A stretch of DNA of 64,000 bases, taken from contig JAJFTY010000219.1 of assembly GCA_021372695.1 (NCBI GenBank), positions 1 to 64,000 on the forward strand, given 5' to 3'. Numbering within the stretch: position 1 is the stretch's first letter; the number at the start of each line of letters is the position of its first letter. Positions 52,879-60,529 of the stretch are shown one piece after another. Source of the DNA: Deltaproteobacteria bacterium. GTDB lineage: Bacteria; Desulfobacterota; Syntrophia; Syntrophales; UBA5619. A program made the position numbers and the translations under genes. The notes beneath the pieces were generated by a model. The model was not told where the DNA came from. It searched no databases and saw only the letters and a program-made list of their open reading frames with translations.

Positions 52879-54408
52879 ATGAAGAGCAAGCAGGATTACA
52901 TCGACAGGCTCGCCAGGATGAAGCGGAACCTTTACTACGACGGCCACCTGTTCGACAGGACCGATGAACTCCAGATGGACTGCATCAACACCATCGGAGT
53001 CACCTACGACGAGGCGGCCAAGCCCGAAAACCAGGACCTCTGCACCGCGATCTCCCATCTCACCGGAGAGAGGATCAACCGCTTCAACCATATCCATCAG
53101 AACAAGGAAGACCTTCACCGGAAGCAGGATATGACCCGGATGCTCTGCCAGAAGGTCGGCGGTTGCATTCAGCGCTGCATGGGGATCGACGGCACGAACG
53201 CCATCTACAATGTCTCTTACGAGGCGGACAAGGTGGCGCCGGGAACCACGCAGTACCACGAGAACTTCAAGAAGTGGCTCATCCGCTTCCAGCAGGAGGA
53301 CCTGATCGGCTGCTGCGCCCAGACGGACGTGAAGGGGGACCGGATGCTCCGGCCGGCCGATCAGCCGAATCCAGGGGCCTACGTGAGGATCAAGGAACGG
53401 CTGAAGGACGGCATCGTGGTGGAGGGGTGCAAGTTGCACATCTCGGAGGCGTCGGTGGCCGACGAGATCCTGGTGCTCCCCACCCGCGCGCTCCGCCCCG
53501 AGGACAGGGACTACGCCGTGGCCTTCGCCGTCCCGGGGGACTGGGATGGGATGAAGCAGGTGGTCACCGTCCACAACCTGAGGCCGAGAAATCATTACAA
53601 GCGGGGGTTCGTCCCCGGCGCGACCGATTCCTACGTGATCTTCGAAAATTGCTTCATCCCCTGGGAGAGGGTCTTCCTGGCCGGCGAACATGACCACGGC
53701 GGCGTCCTGGCCCTCCTGTTCGCCCTGTTCCACCGCCACTCCTAGTCCGGCTGCAAGCCCGCCATCGGCGATATCATCCTGGGAACGGCCGCGCTCGCCG
53801 CAGAGGTGAACAACATCCACAAGCAGCCCCATGTGCGGGAGAAGCTTGCGGAACTCATCATGACGGCGGAGTTGGGCTACGCCGCGGGATATACCGCATC
53901 GGATCTCGGAAAACCGGAGGTCTACATCCCCGGGTTCGGTTTCGTGCCCTACGGCCCCGGCTCCTTCATTCCCCATTCGATCTACTGCAACGTCGGCCGC
54001 TGCCTGTCCGGTGAAGCGGTCTGGCGGGAGGCCGAGATCCTCTGCGACATCTCGGGCGGCGTTGTGGCCACCTTCCCCCACGAGAGCGATTTCACCAATC
54101 CGGAGACCGGCGACACCCTGCTCAAATACACCAAGAGGAATCCGAAGATGTCGGCCGAGGACCAGGCCCAGTTCTGGAGATACCTCGGAGACGCGCTTTG
54201 CTCGGCGACCGGCGGCATCGTCAATATCGGCAACTACCATGGCGGCGGCTCGCCGATCATGGAGCAGATTGCCATCACGACGCAGTACGATATCGAGTCC
54301 CGGAAGAAACTGGTGAAATATATCGCCGGCATGAGCGGCGGCGACCGGGAGGTGTTCAGCAAGCAGAGGAAGGCGGAGAAAAACCGTCCTGACGCCACTG
54401 GGCGGTAG
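52879..54408 (+). CDS. 4-hydroxybutyryl-CoA dehydratase-type FAD/4Fe-4S enzyme with in-frame TAG at the catalytic Tyr codon
   Basis: A 509-codon reading frame interrupted only by TAG at codon 289 (53743-53745). The N-terminal part shows the family cluster motif Cys96-x-Gln98-x-Cys100 (GGCIQRC). After the stop the sequence continues in frame as SGCKPAIGDIILGTAALAAE, normal for the family, to TAG at 54408. In 4-hydroxybutyryl-CoA dehydratase (AbfD) the cluster ligands are Cys99, Cys103, His292 and Cys299, and Tyr296 and Lys300 are catalytic. Here His285, Cys292 and Lys293 keep exactly that spacing (H-x3-Y-x2-C-K), and the stop falls on the Tyr position. As read, the gene gives a truncated product, so either it is a nonsense mutant, an error, or amber-decoded. 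See findings. A family reaction would be 4-hydroxybutyryl-CoA to crotonyl-CoA. Confidence 0.88.
53743..53745 (+). other. in-frame amber codon in the active-site motif
   Basis: TAG in the context CAC CGC CAC TCC TAG TCC GGC TGC AAG, read H-R-H-S-*-S-G-C-K. One base change from TAC or TAT (Tyr). TAG is also used as an ordinary stop elsewhere here (for example at 11503, 28598 and 48140). Confidence 0.9.
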
Positions 54409-54517
54409 CATGCTTCGGCGCTGCTGAGGGTCTGCCGGTTCCGCGAGCTGATTGCCTTCGGCGGGGAGCGGGGGGAGGAATCGTCGGGGATCGGCGTTTT
54501 ACATAAAAGGAGGTGCT

Positions 54518-55273
54518 ATGGATCCATACGATCTGAAAGGGAAAACGGCGCTGGTTACGGGAGCGAGCCGGGGGATAGGCGAGGCCATCGCGAAGGCCCT
54601 GGCCACCCATGGGGCGGAGGTCATCCTCGCCAGCCGGAAGTTGGAGGGTCTCCGCCGCGTGGAGGATGAGATCGTCCAGGCCGGGGGGAAAGCGGCATCG
54701 ATCGCCTGCCATACGGGCGATATGCAACAGATCGCGTCTCTTTTCACGGAAATGACCCGCCGGTATCCGCGGTTGGACATCCTCGTCAACAACGCCGGGA
54801 CCAACCCCCATTTCGGCGATGTCCTGAGCGCGGACGAGAAGGCGTGGGACAAGACCTGTGACGTCAACCTCAAGGGCTACTTCTTCATGAGCCAGCACGC
54901 CGCGAAATGGATGCAACAGACCGGCGGCGGGGCTATCGTGAACGTGGCCTCGGTCAACGCCGTCCGGCCGGCGCCTTTTCAGGGGATCTACTCGATCACC
55001 AAAGCCGGAATCATCGCCATGACGAAATCCTTCGCGAAGGAGCTTGCACCGTATCGCATCCGCGTGAATGCCCTGCTCCCCGGGCTGACGGAGACGAATT
55101 TTACCGCCGTCCTCCGGGAGCCGAGTGCGCTGAAGGCGGTTCTGCCGATGATTCCGATGGGACGGATGGCCCAACCCGGGGAGATGGCGGGTGCGGTCCT
55201 TTACCTGGTTTCTGACGCGGCTTCCTATACGACGGGGAGCTGCCTGACCGTGGACGGCGGCATGCTGGCCTGA
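54518..55273 (+). CDS. SDR-family oxidoreductase (FabG-like), third of three
   Basis: 251 residues from the ATG at 54518 with a near-ideal ribosome site (AAAGGAGGTG). Motifs: ALVTGASRGIGEAIA, ILVNNAGTNPHFGD, catalytic VNVASVNAVRPAPFQGIYSI then TKAG, and C-terminal TGSCLTVDGGM. It follows the dehydratase-type gene after 110 bases. Likely a 3-hydroxyacyl-CoA or related dehydrogenase. Confidence 0.94.
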   Translation: MDPYDLKGKTALVTGASRGIGEAIAKALATHGAEVILASRKLEGLRRVEDEIVQAGGKAASIACHTGDMQQIASLFTEMTRRYPRLDILVNNAGTNPHFGDVLSADEKAWDKTCDVNLKGYFFMSQHAAKWMQQTGGGAIVNVASVNAVRPAPFQGIYSITKAGIIAMTKSFAKELAPYRIRVNALLPGLTETNFTAVLREPSALKAVLPMIPMGRMAQPGEMAGAVLYLVSDAASYTTGSCLTVDGGMLA

Positions 55274-55389
55274 CGGCGGGCAGGAGGCCGGCCGGCTTTC
55301 CGGGAATTCCGGGCCTCGCCGCACTCCTTGCGGAATCACCGACACGGAGCGGGATGGCTCGTCGAGGTGGGGCATAAGGAGATAGCGCG

Positions 55390-56058
55390 TTGATCGAAGA
55401 GATAGACATCCTGAAGCGGAGGATCCATGAACTGGAGGAGTCGGAGGAAGCGTTGCGGGAACGCATGAAGGAGCTGAATGGTCTCTATGCGATTGCCGAT
55501 ATCATTGAAAAGAACGACGCAATAGGCGAAATATTCCAAAGAATCGCCGACATCTTACCGAATTCCTGGTATTATCCCCACCTGGCCTGCGCGCGAATCA
55601 CCCACGGAGATCAAGAATACCGGACCGAGAATTTTCAGGAAACAGCATGGAAGATCTCAGCCGCCGTCAGCAGGCGAGGCAAACGGATCGTCGAAGTTGA
55701 GGTCATCTATCTGAAGGAGATGCCCGATCGGGATGAAGGACCCTTTCTCAAAGAAGAACGGGCTCTTATCACTGCTATTGCCGAGCGTTTGGGTAGGGTC
55801 GCCGAGCGTAAAAGGGCAGAGGAAGAGCGGGAGCGGTTGATTTCAGAACTTCAAAAAGCGCTTTCAACGGTCAAGAAATTGAGCGGACTGCTTCCCATCT
55901 GCGCTTCCTGCAAAAAGATTCGTGATGATAAGGGTTACTGGAACCAGATCGAGTCGTACATCAAAGAAAACTCGGAAGCCGAATTCAGCCACGGGATTTG
56001 TCCGGATTGTGCAAAGAAATTGTATCCGGAACTGTGTAAAGAAACGCCGGACGGATGA
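55390..56058 (+). CDS. GAF-like sensory protein with two-CxxC zinc-type tail
   Basis: 222 residues from a TTG at 55390 (AAGGAG upstream, no better ATG). A short N-terminal coiled coil (EIDILKRRIHELEESEEALR) is followed by a GAF-like domain without obvious ligand residues, a second coiled coil, and the tail LSGLLPICASCKKIRDDKGY ... HGICPDCAKKLYPEL. This tail with CASC and CPDC is frequent on histidine kinases and receivers of delta-proteobacteria and probably binds zinc. No kinase domain is present here, so it is an orphan sensor or adaptor. Confidence 0.82.
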   Translation: MIEEIDILKRRIHELEESEEALRERMKELNGLYAIADIIEKNDAIGEIFQRIADILPNSWYYPHLACARITHGDQEYRTENFQETAWKISAAVSRRGKRIVEVEVIYLKEMPDRDEGPFLKEERALITAIAERLGRVAERKRAEEERERLISELQKALSTVKKLSGLLPICASCKKIRDDKGYWNQIESYIKENSEAEFSHGICPDCAKKLYPELCKETPDG

Positions 56059-56095
56059 CCAGGCGCCAAGCTCGTGACCTCATCCGCTCCACGGG

Positions 56096-56782
56096 CTACA
56101 ACAGCGTTTCCCTCCAGCCCTTGTCCCGATCGTCCCGATCCTGGTTTTCCTGCATCTTCTTTTCGATCTCGAGACGGATGGCCTCGAAGGAGGCCTCATC
56201 CAGTTCTGCCGGAACGGGGATCGGTTCGTCGAATCGAACGGTCACCGTGCTGAAGGGCTTCGGGATCAGGAATCGGTCCCAGCTTTTTAGGACCCAGGCC
56301 CGGCTCACGGAGGCATAGACGGGAACGATCGGGACGCCGGAGAGCTGTGACATCCGGATGATGCCGGCCTTGACGACGCCCCGCGGCCCGCGCGGGCCAT
56401 CCAGGATGTGAACGCCAAACGGATGGGTCGATAGGTCATCGACCATGGCGGCGAGCGCCTCCCGCCCACCGCGGGAGCTGGAACCGCGAACGGGCCGAAA
56501 GCCAAAGCGGCGGTAGACGTCCGCGATCATATCCCCGTCCCGGCTGCGGCTGATCATCACGGACGGCGCGAACTCCCCGAAAAGACGGGCATACCCCATG
56601 ACGATCAGGATGCGCTGATGCCAGAGTCCGACGATCACCGTCCCCCCGCCGCTCAGATGGGCGCGGAGTTCCGCCTCTCCGACGCCGCGACTCCGGATCG
56701 TGAGAAAGTAGAGACGGAGGATCCCGCAGGCTACCGGGATCAGGCCGAAGCGCAGCATGAATCGGGACAGGGCTTTGATCAT
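56096..56782 (-). CDS. DUF374 lysophospholipid acyltransferase-family protein
   Basis: 228 residues. It has an N-terminal membrane helix (LIPVACGILRLYFLTI), the His motif GLWHQRILIV, SRSRDGDMIADVYRRFGF and GPRGPRGVVKAGIIRMSQ that define DUF374 in the LPLAT superfamily. Members of the group add acyl chains to lipid A or other lipids; some transfer Kdo-linked lipids. Normal length. Expressed on the minus strand and separated from the carboxyltransferase by a hairpin. Confidence 0.92.
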   Translation of the reverse strand: MIKALSRFMLRFGLIPVACGILRLYFLTIRSRGVGEAELRAHLSGGGTVIVGLWHQRILIVMGYARLFGEFAPSVMISRSRDGDMIADVYRRFGFRPVRGSSSRGGREALAAMVDDLSTHPFGVHILDGPRGPRGVVKAGIIRMSQLSGVPIVPVYASVSRAWVLKSWDRFLIPKPFSTVTVRFDEPIPVPAELDEASFEAIRLEIEKKMQENQDRDDRDKGWRETLL

Positions 56783-56815
56783 AAAGGCAACGGGACGGAG
56801 GGGAACGCCTTCAAT

Positions 56816-56847
56816 GGCTGGGGCGCACTCGGAAGTGCGCCCCAGCC
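56816..56847. terminator. strong stem-loop downstream of the carboxyltransferase gene
   Basis: A perfect 14-base stem: GGCTGGGGCGCACT (56816-56829) with AGTGCGCCCCAGCC (56834-56847), loop CGGA. It lies 48 bases past the end of the carboxyltransferase gene and before the acyltransferase start. No T-run is obvious on either strand, so it is a candidate terminator or processing hairpin. Confidence 0.6.
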
Positions 56848-56894
56848 GGACTTGAGAATTTGGAAAACCCGCGGGCCAAACGCAGGCTTGAAAC

Positions 56895-58343
56895 CTACTT
56901 GGCTTTGTCCGCTTCCGGGGCCGGCGGTTTCACGCTCTCCGGCATCGGCTCGATGCCGTACTTCCACTTGAGGAACTGCTCTCCCGTCGACGGATAGAGG
57001 GCATAAGTGAGCAGATCCTCTTCCGTTTTGGCCAGATCGCCGATCTTCTTCTTGTCTTCTGCCAGTTCCGGCTCGAGATAATCGGCGGGGCGTCCGGTGA
57101 CCGGCGTCTGGCCCCGTTTGTGGCGCTTCAGGACCACCTTGGCGATCTCCGGATCGATCGGGGTCGGGGTCTTCCCGTAGAGACCGTAGACCAGGTCGGC
57201 AAACTGATTGTTGATCATCTTGTACCGGCCGGCAACCACATTCATCACCGCCTGCACGCCAACGATCTGGGAGGTCGGGGTGACCAGGGGCGGCGTTCCC
57301 GCGTCTTTCCGCGTCCGAGGAATTTCTGCGTAGACCTCGTTGAGGCGGTCGAGGGCGTTCATTTCCCTGAGCTGGCTGACCAGGTTGGAGATCATTCCCC
57401 CAGGGATCTGGTGGGCGAGAACGCCGGCGTCGATCAGGGAGAGTTTGTTCGTGGCCAGGTGTTTCTGGTACTTGGGGGCGATCTTCTCGAGGTGCTCGCC
57501 CAGCTTGATCAATTTGCGGACGTCGAGCCCCGTGTCCCGTTTCGTCCCCTGGAGGGTGACGACGAGGGGCTCAACGGCCGGCATCGCGGTCCTGAGGGCG
57601 TAAGGCGCCAAGCATGTGTCCACGATGTCGATGCCGGCTTCGATCGCCTTGATGTAGGACATGGAGGCCATGCCGCTGGTGTAGTGGGTGTGGAGATGGA
57701 GGGGGAGCTTCGTGATCTTCTTGAGCTCGGTCACCAGATCGAAGATGTCGTAGGGGGCCACGATGCCGGCCATATCCTTTATGCAGATGGTGTCGGCGCC
57801 CATCGCCTCTAGGGACTTGGCCATCTTGATGTAGTATTCCATGTTGAAGACGTCGCCGCCCAAGTGGGGCTCCGTCAGGGAATAACAGATCACTCCCTCG
57901 AAATGCTTTTTGTTCGCCTTGATCCGCTCCACGCAGGTTTCGAAGTTCCGGATGTCGTTCAGAGCGTCGAAAACCCGGAAGATATCGATGCCGACTTCGC
58001 ATGACTTGTCGACGAAAGCGCGGACGACGTCATCGGCGTAGTTGCGGTAACCGACCAGGTTCTGCCCCCGAAGCAGCATCGTAAAAGGGGTCTTCTTGAT
58101 GTACTTTTTGAGAATTTTCGGCCTCTCCCAGGGATCTTCTCCCAGGAAGCGGTGCATGGTGTCGAAGGTTGCCCCTCCCCATACCTCCATCGCCCAGAAT
58201 CCCATCTCATCCATCTGCTCGGCGATGGGAAGCATGTCTTCGGTCCGCATCCTGGTCGCGTAGATGGACTGATGACCATCGCGGAACGTGTTGTCCTGAA
58301 TCTTTACGGGATTGACCGGACCCTCCTTCATGATGTCTGCCAT
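56895..58343 (-). CDS. biotin-dependent carboxyltransferase subunit (pyruvate carboxylase B / oxaloacetate decarboxylase alpha), no biotinyl domain
   Basis: 482 residues. The HMGL-type barrel shows QDNTFRDGHQSIYATRMR, EVWGGATFDTMHRFLGEDPW, LRGQNLVGYRNYADDVV, the lysine loop ICIKDMAGIVAPYD and LHLHTHYTSGMASMSY; the conserved carboxyltransferase C-part follows to residue about 460. The usual C-terminal biotinyl domain (with MKM) is missing; the protein ends in a Pro/Ala-rich tail. A separate carrier protein is needed. It is likely to convert pyruvate and oxaloacetate, in carbon assimilation or sodium-linked decarboxylation. Confidence 0.92.
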   Translation of the reverse strand: MADIMKEGPVNPVKIQDNTFRDGHQSIYATRMRTEDMLPIAEQMDEMGFWAMEVWGGATFDTMHRFLGEDPWERPKILKKYIKKTPFTMLLRGQNLVGYRNYADDVVRAFVDKSCEVGIDIFRVFDALNDIRNFETCVERIKANKKHFEGVICYSLTEPHLGGDVFNMEYYIKMAKSLEAMGADTICIKDMAGIVAPYDIFDLVTELKKITKLPLHLHTHYTSGMASMSYIKAIEAGIDIVDTCLAPYALRTAMPAVEPLVVTLQGTKRDTGLDVRKLIKLGEHLEKIAPKYQKHLATNKLSLIDAGVLAHQIPGGMISNLVSQLREMNALDRLNEVYAEIPRTRKDAGTPPLVTPTSQIVGVQAVMNVVAGRYKMINNQFADLVYGLYGKTPTPIDPEIAKVVLKRHKRGQTPVTGRPADYLEPELAEDKKKIGDLAKTEEDLLTYALYPSTGEQFLKWKYGIEPMPESVKPPAPEADKAK

Positions 58344-58418
58344 ATTTCTTCTCCTTCGTGATGCATCGTGATGATGCGGTTTCGGCGATTGTATCCAATC
58401 ACATGCATATTGGAGCCG

Positions 58419-58448
58419 TCTATATCGTATTGAACTTCAGGGTGTCAA
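58419..58448 (-). promoter_or_regulatory. sigma70-type promoter for the carboxyltransferase gene
   Basis: On the minus strand TTGACA (58448-58443), 18-base spacer, TATAGA (58424-58419). The -10 lies about 75 bases upstream of the start codon. Confidence 0.65.
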
Positions 58449-58645
58449 GTCCAATGTATGAAATGGAGGAGCAACAAGAATGCCAACCTGAGCTGAGAAC
58501 CGGTCGTGGGCGGATTTGGCTCGGGGTGAGGAGACGATTGTCCTATACATACGCAATTGCATATACTTAGCCTATCGGACTGTCGTCGGTCTCTCTAACG
58601 AGAGACCGAAAGAGGTCGAGAATCCGCTGTTCGTGATTTCTGGAC

Positions 58646-58662
58646 AGTGCGCCAGGCGCACT
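58646..58662. repeat. 17-base palindrome
   Basis: AGTGCGCCAGGCGCACT is its own reverse complement apart from the centre base. It shares AGTGCGCC with the hairpin at 56834-56841, so the two flank the carboxyltransferase gene. It may be the terminator stem of the PHP gene (about 100 bases downstream on the minus strand) or a protein-binding site. Confidence 0.55.
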
Positions 58663-58760
58663 CCAAAAGGAGCGCAGCTCCGGGAGGAGCTTCATGGCAT
58701 GGATTTTGGAGAGAATGTTCGCAAAGGACACGCTGTGCCGATTCCGAACTCCAGGGCGCC

Positions 58761-59846
58761 CTATCCCCGGGAAACGTAGATCGGGTTGGAGAAGATCCAG
58801 GGCCGGTACCGGCCGAGGGCCTTCATATCGGCCTCGATTCGATACACGCCCGGCTCGCTCACGTCGATGCAGAACTCCGTGGTGACGGCCCGATGGTAGA
58901 GAAGCCCGTTGCGAATCACGCGAATCCGCGCCCTGCATGGGAACAGCGCCCTGAGCAACGCCGGATGGCCGAGCCTGAATTCATCTCCCATGGTGGCCAT
59001 CCGTTCCCCATCGGTCAGAGTCAGCGTAAAGCCGGCGGCAGACCTGAAATGGTCCAGAGAGATGTACAGGCGGCCCCTGGCGAGCGCATTCAGAACCGCG
59101 GCGAAGTCCCGCCGGTCCTCTCCGGAAAGCGGCGCTTCGAGCAGGAAATGGGTCCGGACAAGACCGAAGACCCGGGAAAACGGAAATACCGGTACGGGAA
59201 TGCCCGCGAAGCGCCGCAGGGTATCGTGGTTGTCCAACTCGCCGATTCCGACGACGCGGCGCGTTTGCGTAAGGCGATCCCAGCGTTCGAGAGTCGCCGG
59301 AACCGGACCGCGAAGGAAGAGGGCGGGAAAAGCGTAGCCGAGCAGGGCTCGGAAGCGGCTCGCAAGGCTGCCCTGCCAGTCGGTCATGAAATCCCAGATC
59401 CCCATCCCCGTGTATCCGGTGACGGACCAGTCGGTCCAGGCATAGTGTTTCACGTGAAACAGGGGCGCGCCTGCGTGGTCGGGATGCGCTATGAAACCGA
59501 TCCCTCCGGCGTCCTTCACCCGGTCGATATACTCCTGCGGGCGGAGATCCGGCTCCCTTTCCGCGCAGCCGACCGCCTCCCGGAGACCAAACGCCAAATA
59601 GTGGTTGAAGCGCGGCGCGATCTCCTCACCCACCATGACCAACGTCCCTCCGTGCCAACCCTCGAATCCCTCGTCCCTGGCACGAAGGGTGGAATGATCT
59701 GTGAGCAGCAGGATCTCGATCCCTCTCTTTTGGGCCGCTTCCAGAATGGCCGCGACTCCTGTCCGCCCGTCGAAGGAGTAGACCGAATGGAGGTGGATCA
59801 CGCCGGTGTAATCTTTCAGAGCCATGGCTGTGCGTTCACCGGTCAT
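58761..59846 (-). CDS. PHP-domain phosphoesterase-like protein
   Basis: 361 residues with a PHP metal-binding fold: VIHLHSVYSFDGRTGVAAIL (HxH), LLLTDHSTLRARDEGF, GEEIAPRFNHYLAFG, GFIAHPDHAG and GELDNHD. These supply the usual three-metal site. The C-terminal 100 residues (LTLTDGERMATMGDEF, FCIDVSEPGVYRIEADM) look like a beta-sandwich. Uncharacterised PHP proteins of this type hydrolyse phosphate esters. It overlaps the EndoIII-like gene by 11 bases. Confidence 0.85.
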   Translation of the reverse strand: MTGERTAMALKDYTGVIHLHSVYSFDGRTGVAAILEAAQKRGIEILLLTDHSTLRARDEGFEGWHGGTLVMVGEEIAPRFNHYLAFGLREAVGCAEREPDLRPQEYIDRVKDAGGIGFIAHPDHAGAPLFHVKHYAWTDWSVTGYTGMGIWDFMTDWQGSLASRFRALLGYAFPALFLRGPVPATLERWDRLTQTRRVVGIGELDNHDTLRRFAGIPVPVFPFSRVFGLVRTHFLLEAPLSGEDRRDFAAVLNALARGRLYISLDHFRSAAGFTLTLTDGERMATMGDEFRLGHPALLRALFPCRARIRVIRNGLLYHRAVTTEFCIDVSEPGVYRIEADMKALGRYRPWIFSNPIYVSRG

Positions 59847-60510
59847 GGCGGGCTCTCCTGGCTCCTTTCAGAACGGCCAGCGGACAGAGCTCGCACTTCG
59901 GGAGACTCTTCCGACAGAAATGCTTGCCCGTTTTTACAATCAGGGCGTGAAACTGGTTGAAAAGCGGTGCATCATGCGGCAGATGACGCATGAAAAGAGA
60001 CCGTATCTCTTCATAGCCGGCCTTTGCGTCGACGATGCCATGGCGCAGCAGAATCCTCTTCGTATAGGCGTCGCTGACGAAAACCGGCTTCTGGCACCCA
60101 TACAGGAGGATGCTGTCGGCGGTCTCCGGCCCGATTCCGCGGACGCCCAGGAGACTGTTCCTCAATTTGGGCAGCTCTGCGGCGCTCATGGCCGTGACAT
60201 CCCCGCCGCATTCTTCCTGGATGAAGCGGACAAACGCCTTCAGCCTCCCGGCCTTGAGCCGATAACAGCCGGACGGCCGGATAATCTCTCCCAGCCGTTC
60301 CTCCCCCAGACGAAAAAGCGCCGCGGGGGACATCAGATCGTTCTCCCGCAGCGCCTTGATCGCTTTCTCGACGTTGGTCCAAGCCGTATTCTGGGTCAGG
60401 ATCGCCCCGACCATCATTTCGAAGGGCCCGTCGGCGGGCCACCAGTGAAGATCTCCGAAATGTCCATTCAGCAAATCGTAGATCTCCAGAAGCCCTTCGC
60501 GCCCTCCCAT
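59836..60510 (-). CDS. EndoIII-like HhH-GPD DNA glycosylase, incomplete iron-sulfur motif
   Basis: 224 residues of the HhH-GPD superfamily. The helix-hairpin-helix is LLGVRGIGPETADSIL (about 120-135) and the catalytic aspartate is Asp147 (VSDAYTKRI). The lysine that gives EndoIII its lyase activity is replaced by Glu129 (GIGPETAD), so it should be a monofunctional glycosylase, as in the MagIII/AlkA group. The C-terminal loop has only three of the four cluster cysteines (Cys199, Cys206, Cys209) and no fourth. Overlaps the PHP gene; downstream of degQ on this strand. Confidence 0.88.
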   Translation of the reverse strand: MGGREGLLEIYDLLNGHFGDLHWWPADGPFEMMVGAILTQNTAWTNVEKAIKALRENDLMSPAALFRLGEERLGEIIRPSGCYRLKAGRLKAFVRFIQEECGGDVTAMSAAELPKLRNSLLGVRGIGPETADSILLYGCQKPVFVSDAYTKRILLRHGIVDAKAGYEEIRSLFMRHLPHDAPLFNQFHALIVKTGKHFCRKSLPKCELCPLAVLKGARRARHDR

Positions 60511-60529
60511 CCGACTCTCCCCGTAGATC

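Larger units (their letters stand above)
58344..58760. other. intergenic region with promoter and palindrome
   Basis: 417 bases upstream of the carboxyltransferase gene and downstream of the PHP gene. It contains the promoter at 58419-58448 and a 17-base palindrome at 58646-58662 (AGTGCGCC-A-GGCGCACT) about 100 bases past the PHP stop. Nothing coding is supported. Confidence 0.55.

Noticed and set aside
53743..53745. Selenocysteine as explanation for the in-frame stop
   Set aside because: The codon is TAG, not TGA, and the expected residue is tyrosine.
51231..54411. Two minus-strand open frames over 550 codons opposite the TPP enzyme and the dehydratase-type gene
   Set aside because: Antisense shadows; the plus-strand products have catalytic motifs and ribosome sites.
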